DNA of 51,248 nt from Oscillospiraceae bacterium (lineage in GTDB: Bacteria > Bacillota > Clostridia > Oscillospirales > Oscillospiraceae). Within the stretch, counting starts at the first letter, position 1. Each line of letters starts with the position of its first letter. Positions 31,492 through 39,060 of the stretch are shown one piece after another. Below the pieces are notes generated by a model. The model did no database searches. It was given only the letters and a program-made list of their open reading frames with translations, and was not told where the DNA came from. A program made the translations under genes and the position numbers. The stretch is from positions 1 to 51,248 of the forward strand of contig JAFWQQ010000008.1 in assembly GCA_017545165.1 (NCBI GenBank), read 5' to 3'.

Positions 31492-32861
31492 GTATTCAGT
31501 CCCACTTCCTGCTTCGATGTTTCCGGCGAAGCGGTTTTCAAACTCCCAGTAACCCGCGCATTAATCTGTTCCAAAGCAAAAACTGCCTTCTCTTCTCTAT
31601 TCGATACCCATGGTAGCGAGAGTTGTAGGAAAATCTTCCAGCAAACTTCTTCTTTTTTAGAAATTTTTCTTTGAAGAGGCATACCATCCAAGCGGTCTTT
31701 GTCAACAATCGAGATTCCTTGAAAAATACAGATAAACCACATGATTAGTAAGTAACCAGTTGTAATGTACGCAACGAGCTCTTCCTCCTTATCGTGGAGA
31801 TAGGAGTGAATCGTAATAGACAAGTCGTTATTGATGCGAGGAAGCAAGTCAGTCATACGGCTTTGATCATCTCCAGAAGAAGCTTTTAGAGTTTCCTCTG
31901 TCAGCCAGAGCACATAGGCTTGTCCCAGAGCGAGCAGAGCCTGACTTTTGATTTCAGAACTATTCTCAACCTCGGAATCCGACCATTTGGTATCTTGCGC
32001 AAGTCGGAAATCAAGAAAAACTTCTCTGAGTAGGATGTTTCGATCTCCTTGAGCACGATTTCGCAGCAGATGTTCCCAGCAACTCGTAAGGTGGATTATA
32101 AGGTTTTTGTATTCCTCGTCTGACATTTTATTGACATTGTTTGTCAGATGGCACAGCGCTTTCGCAAAACAGCACAGCAAGTCTCTGTAGCCTGGTGATT
32201 CCATCGATATTGCATCAATCAGACGGTACACGCTCTCCACTGCAGATTCCGCCCCGCTTTTCTTCCTAAAAGCCTCATCAATCTCAGCTTCCCAACAGCG
32301 CTGAACGAGGCGCCGTCTACAGACAGGGAAGAAAACTAAAAAGCTTAGAGCTCTCCAGAGCGGGATACTATATGTAGTAATTACAATTAGAGCCAAAACG
32401 GATCCCTCTCTGGAGCCGGAAATAGCTTGCCAGAGGCCAACAAGATAAGCGATTACATACACCAAAACAAACTGGTTGTAACGGGGATAAAGCAATTCAA
32501 GGAGTTCACTGTAGTAGAGTCCACTGTCCTCTTTCTGTAGAACACCGTAAAGCCAGCCGATCAGTAGGCTGCTGACCCCAATTACCTTTAGGATTTCCTT
32601 AATTCCCACCGCTGTTAACACTGAACAGGAAAAAGTATATAGAGATCCAAGGCACGAGACCTTTTGCGTCAGCCAGCATGCAATACTGAGTCGCTCCTCC
32701 GAAAACCGGATATAGCGAAAATAAAGGGAGCCGGCCAGCATGATGATTAGAAATACAAGCAGCCAGAATCGGAATGGGCACTTCCGTTGATTTGCATCAA
32801 TAATCATATCGACCTTTGTAGTTTTTTCCTTTTTACCGCCATAATCGCTGTTTATCTCCAT
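31488..32861 (-). CDS. Polytopic membrane protein, partner of the metallopeptidase-like protein
   Basis: A 457-aa protein. After a basic N-terminus (KKEKTTKVD) there are about four membrane segments: 32-48 (WLLVFLIIMLAGSLYF), ~92-108, 131-147 and 155-180. A large, mostly helical soluble region follows (190-360), then another hydrophobic stretch at 361-380 (ELVAYITTGYLLIMWFICIF). I recognise no domain. AAAAGGAGC stands 8 nt before the ATG at 32861. It is cotranscribed and translationally coupled with the metallopeptidase gene, so the two products probably act together at the membrane. Confidence 0.8.
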   Translation of the reverse strand: MEINSDYGGKKEKTTKVDMIIDANQRKCPFRFWLLVFLIIMLAGSLYFRYIRFSEERLSIACWLTQKVSCLGSLYTFSCSVLTAVGIKEILKVIGVSSLLIGWLYGVLQKEDSGLYYSELLELLYPRYNQFVLVYVIAYLVGLWQAISGSREGSVLALIVITTYSIPLWRALSFLVFFPVCRRRLVQRCWEAEIDEAFRKKSGAESAVESVYRLIDAISMESPGYRDLLCCFAKALCHLTNNVNKMSDEEYKNLIIHLTSCWEHLLRNRAQGDRNILLREVFLDFRLAQDTKWSDSEVENSSEIKSQALLALGQAYVLWLTEETLKASSGDDQSRMTDLLPRINNDLSITIHSYLHDKEEELVAYITTGYLLIMWFICIFQGISIVDKDRLDGMPLQRKISKKEEVCWKIFLQLSLPWVSNREEKAVFALEQINARVTGSLKTASPETSKQEVGLNT

Positions 32862-32882
32862 TTTTCGCTCCTTTTAGTGCAG

Positions 32883-32910
32883 AAAAAAAGGGCCGTTAAC
32901 TGGCCCTTTT
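32883..32910 (-). terminator. Terminator or attenuator immediately before the membrane/peptidase operon
   Basis: On the minus strand, AAAAGGGCC, 7-nt loop, GGCCCTTTT extending to seven Ts. The T tract ends only about 20 nt from the ATG at 32861, leaving no room for a separate promoter, so it lies inside the operon leader unless transcription is pure read-through. Confidence 0.8.
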
Positions 32911-33012
32911 CTTCATATCTATTCCGTGTGCGCCTCCGATAGCATTATTCGGGACTCACGCGGAAAAAGACCCCCTGAAAGATATCGGCTTTCGCGTAAT
33001 CTTTGTGGGTAT

Positions 33013-33321
33013 TTAATCATCATCTAAGGATGGAAAACGCATGGTAAGCCTGTCGTACTCATCAGGAGTAAAGGTTGAGAAGAGTTCATAATTAGCATAA
33101 TATGAATTCCTTGCAAAACTGTCTACATACGGTACACGTTCTACATTGTTGGAGATGGGCACAACAACAGACTTTGCGGTCTGGACAGACGCGAAGTCAG
33201 CCGGGACACCACGTAGAACGGAAGAAACGCTAATCAACAATACCCTCTCTTTCCTGTTGGAGAGCCAGCGTTTAGCCAAAGCTCCAAAAACCACAACAAT
33301 CCTTACACTGGCTGAATGCAT
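33013..33321 (-). CDS. Hypothetical protein, possibly the 3' part of a frameshifted gene
   Basis: A 102-aa frame whose second half looks protein-like (NNVERVPYVDSFARNSYYAN and FTPDEYDRLTMRFPSLDDD, acidic end). The ATG has no clear ribosome site. Directly upstream, in another frame, 33272-33454 encodes a hydrophobic segment (FMFLSSFFLLFLCTSSFLW) that overlaps it; joined by one frameshift near 33300 they would give a ~145-aa protein with one membrane span. I cannot tell a broken gene from chance. Confidence 0.4.
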   Translation of the reverse strand: MHSASVRIVVVFGALAKRWLSNRKERVLLISVSSVLRGVPADFASVQTAKSVVVPISNNVERVPYVDSFARNSYYANYELFSTFTPDEYDRLTMRFPSLDDD

Positions 33322-34178
33322 GCATCAAGCCACATGCATCCATAAACCAACCTATGTACAGTATCCATAAAAAGGAACTTGTACATAAGAATAGTAGAAA
33401 AAACGAGCTCAAAAACATGAAAATTGTTTCTATATAGCTCGTTTCAAGAAGCACCGCGACGCGGTTGCCTTTATGGTAGATATAATAAAACTATGGTTAC
33501 AAATTGTCAACTATTTTTTGGGATAATTTGTTTTCCTGAGTGCTACCTGAGTGTGGCACCCTGCCTGTGCGAGCGGCTATTGCGGTGCAGGATCGCTGCG
33601 TCCGTAGAGCACTCCATTGCCTCTGCCTTAAATAGTATACCCGGGATTTGCGGAATAATACCCCTGGCTCCACTGTCAAGTGTTTTCCCTGATGAAGGAT
33701 ATTTTGCGTTCCAAATTGTGCATTGCCTCTTACATAAGTATACTATATTATTTCAGAGGAAAGCTTATTCTGGATAATGCGGTAAACGATTTATAAGCAA
33801 AGAAGGAGGGCTTTATATCTGGACATTGAAATTCTTACAAGGCTTTCACGGGCCGTGGGGAAGGGTTTGAACAAACTGTTGGCCTCGGGCTTGGAAAATG
33901 GAAAGGGGCTTCCCGCACAATCCGTTTAAGGTCAGAGCCGTCATCGTGGTGCACAATCTATGGAAGTCCTGTGTTCTCGTAGCCTGCTACTACACCGTTC
34001 ATCACAGAACTGATTGTCAACGGCATTTCATGTAACTTTCGTTGCTAGACATTTCGGTTGCCACCGACTTTACCAAATTTGCAGCTCACGATGTTGACCG
34101 GCTATGTATGTGCATGAAAAAAGCCGCCTATTCCGAAGGGAATAAACGGCTGAATAATCCATATGTAATTATAATCTG
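33322..34178. other. Region without a convincing gene
   Basis: About 850 bp of mixed composition. Short frames on both strands lack ribosome sites and family resemblance. One possible remnant is at 33827-33930 on the plus strand: AAGGAGG, then a frame beginning DIEILTRLSRAVGKGLNKLL without an ATG. I read the stretch as decayed element sequence, but an unrecognised RNA cannot be ruled out. Confidence 0.4.
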
Positions 34179-34328
34179 TCATTTGGCGGCGATCTTTGCG
34201 ATCAGTTCATCCACGCAGTCCGTGTAGCGCCCTTCCTGTATCAAGCGGTTCTTCATGCGGATGAGGCTCCGCAGCACAAGCCGCGTTTCCTCGGCGTTGA
34301 GGGTGACGTAGTATCTTGGCTTTCTCAT
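34179..34328 (-). CDS. Small ICE-type protein of unknown function
   Basis: A 49-aa basic helical protein, MRKPRYYVTLNAEETRLVLR..., typical of small hypothetical genes next to excision genes in Clostridia elements. GAAGGGAG precedes ATG 34328 at 8 nt. The content (strand YYVTL, then a long helix LVLRSLIRMKNRLI) could be a mini ribbon-helix-helix-like protein, but that is a guess. Confidence 0.65.
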   Translation of the reverse strand: MRKPRYYVTLNAEETRLVLRSLIRMKNRLIQEGRYTDCVDELIAKIAAK

Positions 34329-34375
34329 ATAACTCGCTCCCTTCGATTCCATAATACGCATTATTGGTTTTCTAT

Positions 34376-34954
34376 TCAAGGCTGCGTTTTCGCCTGCGCC
34401 CATATTCGTTTGTTCCGCTGAATATGTAAGTCTGATTTCACAGCAATCCCTATGTAGGCCCAACTCATAATGAAATCCAGTAAGTAGATTTTGGGGACAA
34501 GGTATTTCTGTTTGATAAAGAAATGCTGTAAATGCCCTTTAGTACACCATCGTTCAACAGAGGTTTTTCCGTACCCTGTGAAAGCGGACACTTGCTTTAT
34601 GGTCATAACATCCGGCCAAGATGCCAGTTCCTTTTCATAAAACTGCCTCATCACAAGCAAATCATGCTCGGACAACGCTCGCGCCTGCGGAATATGGGGC
34701 TGCTTGTAATAGCCCTCCGGCGGCTTGTAGTGTTCGGGGTGAAGTTCCCGATCCTCCAGATAATGTATTACATCGGTTGTCTTAATCTTGAAGCGCCGGG
34801 TTTTCTTCCCGCTGTCCAGGCAAGGGACGAGGCCACTTTTCAGAAGAAACAGGCAGGTCTTTTTGCTGATATGACAGACTCGGTACATCTGATCTTTTGT
34901 TATGTAGATGGGGTACTGCTCTAATATGTATTGATATTCGGTTGTTGCGTTCAT
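34376..34954 (-). CDS. Double helix-turn-helix protein (excisionase-like)
   Basis: A 192-aa protein with two HTH_17-type units. The first (about 17-65: YITKDQMYRVCHISKKTCLF, then SGKKTRRFKIKTTDVIHYLE) and the second (about 115-165: MTIKQVSAFTGYGKTSVERW) share the winged-helix pattern of MerR-like excisionases. Being the last gene before the right end it may steer excision or act as an element regulator. The second ATG (34954) is preferred because GAGAGGTG is then 6 nt upstream; the ATG at 34963 is too close. Confidence 0.75.
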   Translation of the reverse strand: MNATTEYQYILEQYPIYITKDQMYRVCHISKKTCLFLLKSGLVPCLDSGKKTRRFKIKTTDVIHYLEDRELHPEHYKPPEGYYKQPHIPQARALSEHDLLVMRQFYEKELASWPDVMTIKQVSAFTGYGKTSVERWCTKGHLQHFFIKQKYLVPKIYLLDFIMSWAYIGIAVKSDLHIQRNKRIWAQAKTQP

Positions 34955-35002
34955 GTCATACACCTCTCATCTTTTTTACCAACAGCAGAAGATCGGTGTT
35001 TT

Positions 35003-35098
35003 TTCTCTCCAACGTGATCATCAAATTGCCTGTTTTTGTTGAGAAACAAGGGCTTGCGTTCTCTCCTGATTTCTCTCCGTTCTCCCCAAATTCTCTCC
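35003..35098. repeat. Right arm-type direct repeats TTCTCTCC
   Basis: TTCTCTCC at 35003-35010, 35059-35066, 35071-35078, the variant TTCTCCCC at 35080-35087, and TTCTCTCC at 35091-35098. The octamer is shared with the left end (18940-18960), as expected for integrase arm-binding sites. Confidence 0.65.
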
Positions 35099-35263
35099 TT
35101 TTTCCGGTTTTGGAGGCTGTTTTTAGGGCTAAGGCGGTGAGTTCGAATTTTCCTTGACACCCTGCGGCTTTGCGGGTAAAATCCCCTTGAAACAAGCGGC
35201 TTTGAAGGTCCTCCGAGGCTTCCAATATGAGGCGCTATTTTCGCCCAATTTCCGCTAAAGTCT

Positions 35264-35285
35264 GTTCGGAGTACAACACTCGAAA
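35264..35285. other. attR core and right core-type arm
   Basis: GTTCGG (35264-35269) precedes the core ACTCGAAA (35278-35285). The arm is the reverse complement of CCGAAC at the left junction. Confidence 0.7.
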
Positions 35286-35338
35286 TCTCGTAGGCCGGTA
35301 ACTCCGGTGCTAGGGTTCAAATCCCTAACCCTCCGCCA
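35279..35338 (+). pseudogene. 3' half of host tRNA-Ser(CGA), split by the island
   Basis: Anticodon loop CTCGAAA, 3' anticodon strand TCTCG, variable arm GGCCGGTAACTCCGGTGC, T-arm TAGGGTTCAAATCCCTA, acceptor 3' strand ACCCTCC and GCCA. It joins to the 5' half at 18814-18852: the acceptor pairs perfectly, and the anticodon stem pairs with one T-T mismatch. Confidence 0.85.
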
Positions 35339-35340
35339 TG

Positions 35341-35381
35341 AAAAAAGCCTTATTTGTCCGGTAAACAAATAAGGCTTTTTT
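35341..35381 (+). terminator. Terminator of the original host tRNA-Ser gene
   Basis: A perfect 17-bp stem, AAAAAAGCCTTATTTGT with ACAAATAAGGCTTTTTT, closes a 7-nt loop. It starts 3 nt after the 3' half's CCA. Confidence 0.9.
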
Positions 35382-35382
35382 C

Positions 35383-35452
35383 AGTTATATTCGCCTGCGG
35401 CGAGTTATATTGCTTCGCAGTGATATTCGGCTTACGCCGAGTGATCTTGAAC
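35383..35452. repeat. Tandem mini-hairpin repeat (GTTATATT / GTGATATT units)
   Basis: Three consecutive ~16-21-bp units of the form GT(T/G)ATATT plus a small hairpin: CGCCtgcGGCG, GCttcGC, CGGCttacGCCG. It sits between the tRNA terminator and the HIT gene. Confidence 0.65.
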
Positions 35453-35473
35453 TCACAGTCAGGGAGAGAGAAC

Positions 35474-35968
35474 ATGGACGAAATCGAATTGCTGAAATTG
35501 ACTCCTGGGGAATTGGTGGATCGGGGCATCTGCCCGACGTGCCTGAACCGGAAATATCCCGGGGCGATCTACGGCGATCTGACCGATAAGATGCTCTATG
35601 CGGACGATGACATCGAGTGCTTTTTTGTCGGCAACCCGAGGGCAAAGGGACATATGTGCATCTCGACCATCGAGCATTATCAGGATTTGAGCGAAGCCCC
35701 GGATCGGATCAATGAAAAGATCGTCCGCTTCGCCAGGCAGTTCATGATCATCCTCCGGGAAGTGTATCAATGCGAGCGGGTATACCTGTGCTCCATGTGC
35801 GATGGCCCGGTGAATCATTATCACGTCCAGCTGATCCCCCGTTACGGCTTTGAAAAACGCGGCAGCCAAAACTTTGTAAAGCCGAGAACAGATTATGCCT
35901 TCGAGGAAGCGCGTTTCCATCTGGTGAGGGAGCGGATCGCGGCTTATGCAAAAGCAGTCTCCGAGTAG
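35474..35968 (+). CDS. HIT-family protein
   Basis: A 164-aa nucleotide-hydrolase/transferase-type protein. The catalytic signature is NHYHVQLIPRYG, with the third His of the HIT triad replaced by Gln, as in branches closer to GalT. An N-terminal CPTC may bind zinc with CSMC further on. ATG 35474 follows GGGAGAGAGAA; the longer frame from 35354 runs through the mini-hairpin repeat and is not credible. The role is probably hydrolysis of a nucleoside phosphoramidate or similar small nucleotide; the substrate cannot be read from sequence. First intact gene after the island. Confidence 0.85.
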   Translation: MDEIELLKLTPGELVDRGICPTCLNRKYPGAIYGDLTDKMLYADDDIECFFVGNPRAKGHMCISTIEHYQDLSEAPDRINEKIVRFARQFMIILREVYQCERVYLCSMCDGPVNHYHVQLIPRYGFEKRGSQNFVKPRTDYAFEEARFHLVRERIAAYAKAVSE

Positions 35969-36136
35969 AGCCTTTTGTCTTCCAGGCCATGTGCTTTTTA
36001 CGCGGACTTTCCTATCCAAGAAGCCTCTTTTGTCTGCCGAAAGGACAAGAAAGGTTTCTTGTTGTACAGCGGGGGCTGGTTATGGTATAATCATCTCGAT
36101 AAATGGCACGGACAAGGATGAGGCAGGTGGATCGAA

Positions 36137-36988
36137 ATGAGGATAAGACACATCCTTTCCCTGATCAGCGCGGTGCTGCTGATTGCAGGCTTCAAGGGAT
36201 GCGGAGCGGCTGAATACAGGCTGACATTTGACGGATACGGTCTTGAATCCGAGAAGAGCTCCTATGCGGAGGGAGAAAAGGTGACCGTCACCTATGCCAT
36301 GGTCGCGACGGACACCGACTATACCTTCTATGCCGACAGCGACGATGTGAACTTGCATCAGGAATTCGACGGCCGTCACGGATATGTTTTTACCTTCACC
36401 ATGCCCGGGCATGATGTGAAGATGTCCGTCAAGTCGAGAAACAGCATGGAGCGGGATCCTTACGCGAATCCGCCCGGACCATCCGATCCCGGTTCTCCCG
36501 GGAACTGCATCCAAAACGAGAAGCTTCTCTTTGACTATTATGAGGCGACCGCGGCAAGCGTCGGAGGAGACGAGAGCACGGAATACTGCCTGTATTCCTA
36601 TACCGACACCTGGCTGGTCCTTGCGCAGTACCGAAAAACCGAGGGCGCAGAGGAAACCATGGCCTTCTGCACCGTGCCTGCCTCCCTGCTGGACGACTGC
36701 ATGGATCTGGTAAACCGGTATCAGATGCAGACGTGGAAACACGGATCCGGCTTGGAGGGGAAACAGTACGTTGTCAAGTTCCCGGTCGACGGCGCGCTGA
36801 CAAGGGTCTCCTCCGACGTCATGCCGGAGGACGGGCAGGAGGCGTTCAGCGCGATCCGTGAGGTCCTCAGGACGGCCTGGAGTCAGTACGATTCGGCGCT
36901 GGATACCGAACCCTGGTTCTGCCCGGAGTGCGGCACCAGGAACGAGAGAAGATACTGCAGCGAATGTGGCCTGGAGAAGCCGGATTGA
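36137..36988 (+). CDS. Predicted lipoprotein with C-terminal zinc ribbon
   Basis: A 283-aa protein. N-terminal signal MRIRHILSLISAVLLIAGFK with a lipobox-like FKGC (Cys22). An Ig-like/beta-rich segment follows (YRLTFDGYGLESEKSSYAEG and TFTMPGHDVKMSV), then a Pro/Gly linker (~108-123), a mixed domain, and a C-terminal four-Cys zinc ribbon CPECGTRNERRYCSECG. An exported protein with a zinc ribbon at its end is unusual, since such ribbons are mostly cytoplasmic. Function unknown. Confidence 0.75.
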   Translation: MRIRHILSLISAVLLIAGFKGCGAAEYRLTFDGYGLESEKSSYAEGEKVTVTYAMVATDTDYTFYADSDDVNLHQEFDGRHGYVFTFTMPGHDVKMSVKSRNSMERDPYANPPGPSDPGSPGNCIQNEKLLFDYYEATAASVGGDESTEYCLYSYTDTWLVLAQYRKTEGAEETMAFCTVPASLLDDCMDLVNRYQMQTWKHGSGLEGKQYVVKFPVDGALTRVSSDVMPEDGQEAFSAIREVLRTAWSQYDSALDTEPWFCPECGTRNERRYCSECGLEKPD

Positions 36989-37123
36989 CACCGGCTCTCG
37001 GGCACCCGGAAGGCCGTCAATCCTGACGCCTTCCGTCGCCGGGATGCTGAAAAGCGCCGCTGCGGCGTGGATCGGCAACGGACACAGGGATCTGGAAGAC
37101 GCCTGAAATTTGAGGAGGCCGCC

Positions 37124-37777
37124 ATGCGAAGGAGAGAAGATATCCTGCGGGACGCGGAGCTGCTGTACCGCTTCCACGCCGACTGCGGCGAGCCGCCGGC
37201 CAGGGCGGACCTGCTGCTGGCCGCCGGCAGCCATGACCTGCGGGTCCCCCGGCACGCCGCGAAGCTGTTCCTCGCCGGCGCAGCCCCCTGGCTGATGTGC
37301 ACCGGGGGCCTGGGCAAGATCACGGAGGGGCTCTGGTCGGAGCCGGAGGCGCTGCTCTTCGCCCGGGAGTGCCTTGCCCTGGGGGTGCCGGAGGAGCGGC
37401 TGCTGCTGGAGGACCGCTCCACCAACACGGGAGAGAATTTCCGCTTCGGCCGGGAGCTGCTGGAAAGCCGCGGCATCCCCGCCGAGAGCGGCATCATCGT
37501 ATGCAAGCCCTATATGTCCAAGCGCTGTCTGGCCACCGCCCGGAAGCAGTGGCCGGCGCTGCGCTGGGCCGTCAGCGCCCCGCCGATCCCCTTTTCGGAC
37601 TACGCCGACGGCAGCTGCCCCCTGGAGCAGGAGATCCAACTGATGACCGGGGACCTTCAGCGGCTGCGGGTCTACGCCCAGCGGGGCTATCAGGTGCCGG
37701 TGGAGGTCCCGGAGGCGGTCTGGCAGGCCTATGAGCGGCTCGTCGCCGACGGCTACGACCGCTATGTGCTCCGATGA
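37124..37777 (+). CDS. YdcF-like (DUF218) protein
   Basis: A 217-aa DUF218-family protein: DLLLAAGSHDLRVPRHAAKL and a small-residue-rich loop (CTGGLGKI), a conserved Glu region (SEPEALLFARECLALGVPEE), and STNTGENFRFGRELL. Members bind S-adenosylmethionine or act on cell-wall intermediates; the function of this soluble type is not established. GAGGAGG lies 6 nt before ATG 37124. Followed after 12 bp by a GNAT gene. Confidence 0.85.
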   Translation: MRRREDILRDAELLYRFHADCGEPPARADLLLAAGSHDLRVPRHAAKLFLAGAAPWLMCTGGLGKITEGLWSEPEALLFARECLALGVPEERLLLEDRSTNTGENFRFGRELLESRGIPAESGIIVCKPYMSKRCLATARKQWPALRWAVSAPPIPFSDYADGSCPLEQEIQLMTGDLQRLRVYAQRGYQVPVEVPEAVWQAYERLVADGYDRYVLR

Positions 37778-37789
37778 GGTGCTTAAAAG

Positions 37790-38413
37790 ATGCAGATCCA
37801 GGCTGAAGACTATTTGCGGGACCCCTGCGGCGCCTCGTCGCTGCCCTTCTGGAAAACGGAGCGGCTGGTCCTGCCGGACAACATGTCCGTCCTCCGCGAG
37901 GATTCCTTCCCTGCCGGAGAACCGGGCGGCAGGGACGAGCCCTATTTCAAGCTCCTGCACGACCTGCGGCAGATCCCGCATCGGACGCTCCCGCCCGGCT
38001 TTGAGCCCGCCGCCTGCGGGATCGAGGAGTACGCGGCGCACATCAACGCCTGCTACACCCGGGAGCGGGTATCGCCGGAGGAGCTGGCCGCCTGTTCCTC
38101 TCATCCGGGTTATGACCCCTTGCTCTGGCTCGCGATCCGCGAGAGGGCGAGCCGCCGGCTTGTCGCCAGCGGGATCGGAGAAATCGACCCGCGCATCGGG
38201 GAGGGGATCCTGGAATGGATCCAGGTATCCCCGGCGTATCGGCGCAGAGGGCTGGGACAGGTCCTGGTGTGCCGGCTGCTGGAGCACATGCGGGGAAAGG
38301 CCCGCTTTGTCACCGTCTCCGGGAGATTGAACAGTCCCAGCCAGCCACTCGCGCTGTATCTCTCCTGCGGCTTTCAGCACCCGGTCATCTGGCACGTGCT
38401 GACCAGAGACTGA
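37790..38413 (+). CDS. GNAT family N-acetyltransferase
   Basis: A 207-aa protein whose C-terminal half has the acetyl-CoA-binding core: EWIQVSPAYRRRGLGQVLVC (the RxxGxG/A pyrophosphate loop) and LYLSCGFQHPVIWHV. The N-terminal ~90 residues (FWKTERLVLPDNMSVLRED) are a separate segment seen in proteins of similar length. The substrate is unknown. It follows the YdcF gene closely and precedes a kinase-like gene. Confidence 0.85.
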   Translation: MQIQAEDYLRDPCGASSLPFWKTERLVLPDNMSVLREDSFPAGEPGGRDEPYFKLLHDLRQIPHRTLPPGFEPAACGIEEYAAHINACYTRERVSPEELAACSSHPGYDPLLWLAIRERASRRLVASGIGEIDPRIGEGILEWIQVSPAYRRRGLGQVLVCRLLEHMRGKARFVTVSGRLNSPSQPLALYLSCGFQHPVIWHVLTRD

Positions 38414-38460
38414 TCCTGCCGGGGAGGCCGGATCCATCGTTTGCTTTTGGAGGAAAAGGT

Positions 38461-39060
38461 ATGGTCATTTTGATCGCCGGCGCGTCCCACACCGGGAAGA
38501 CCCTGCTGGCCCAGAGGCTGTTGGAGCGGCTGCGTTTCCCCTGCCTCTCCATCGACCATCTGAAGATGGGCCTGATCCGCAGCGGGCAGACCCCGCTGAC
38601 GCCGGAGGAGGACGAGGCGCTGACGGGCTATCTCTGGCCCATCCTCCGGGAGATGATCAAAACCGCCGTGGAAAACCGGCAGAATCTCATCATCGAGGGC
38701 TGTTACATCCCCTTCGACTGGCGGCGGGACTTTGACGAGCGGTATCTGTGCCAGATCCGCTTCGTCTGCCTGGCCATGAGCGAGGGCTACATCGACGGCC
38801 ATTTCCCCGAGATCCTGGCCCACGGCTCGGATGTCGAGGCCCGACTGGACGATTCCTGCTGCAGTCCGGAGCGGCTGAAGGAGGAAAACCGGATCACTGC
38901 GGCGGGCTTTCGGGCCTGGGGGGAGCCGGTGACTCTGATCGAAGAGGATTACGAGGGGACGATCGGAGCCCTTCTGGATAGGCTGAACCGGAGCAAAGCA
39001 CGGAAGGAGGGACTGTCATGTCCGATACCAGCTGCGCCACCCGATACCCCATCGTTCTGA
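38461..39060 (+). CDS. P-loop nucleotide kinase-like protein
   Basis: A 199-aa protein starting MVILIAGASHTGKTLLAQRL (Walker A GASHTGKT). It has a LSIDHLKMGLIRSG substrate-side segment and LIIEGCYIPFDW (Walker-B-like, as in phosphoglycerate kinase/adenylate-kinase-type P-loop kinases). A metabolite or tRNA kinase role is plausible but not decided by sequence. GGAGGAAAAGGT directly precedes ATG 38461. Its last 43 nt overlap the lipase gene in another frame. Confidence 0.8.
   Translation: MVILIAGASHTGKTLLAQRLLERLRFPCLSIDHLKMGLIRSGQTPLTPEEDEALTGYLWPILREMIKTAVENRQNLIIEGCYIPFDWRRDFDERYLCQIRFVCLAMSEGYIDGHFPEILAHGSDVEARLDDSCCSPERLKEENRITAAGFRAWGEPVTLIEEDYEGTIGALLDRLNRSKARKEGLSCPIPAAPPDTPSF

Larger units (their letters stand above)
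18846..35285. mobile_element. Integrated genomic island (decayed ICE-like element) in tRNA-Ser(CGA)
   Basis: About 16.4 kb lies between two copies of ACTCGAAA (18845-18852 and 35278-35285), the anticodon loop of the split tRNA. It carries ICE-type genes (SpaA-like surface protein, ParA, ParB, excisionase-like HTH protein, integrase fragment), is clearly more AT-rich than its flanks, and has TTCTCTCC arm-type repeats at both ends. No conjugation apparatus, relaxase or full integrase was found. Confidence 0.85.

Noticed and set aside
33424-33777. 117-codon plus-strand frame
   Set aside because: No ribosome site, cysteine-rich and random-looking, with no recognisable motif.
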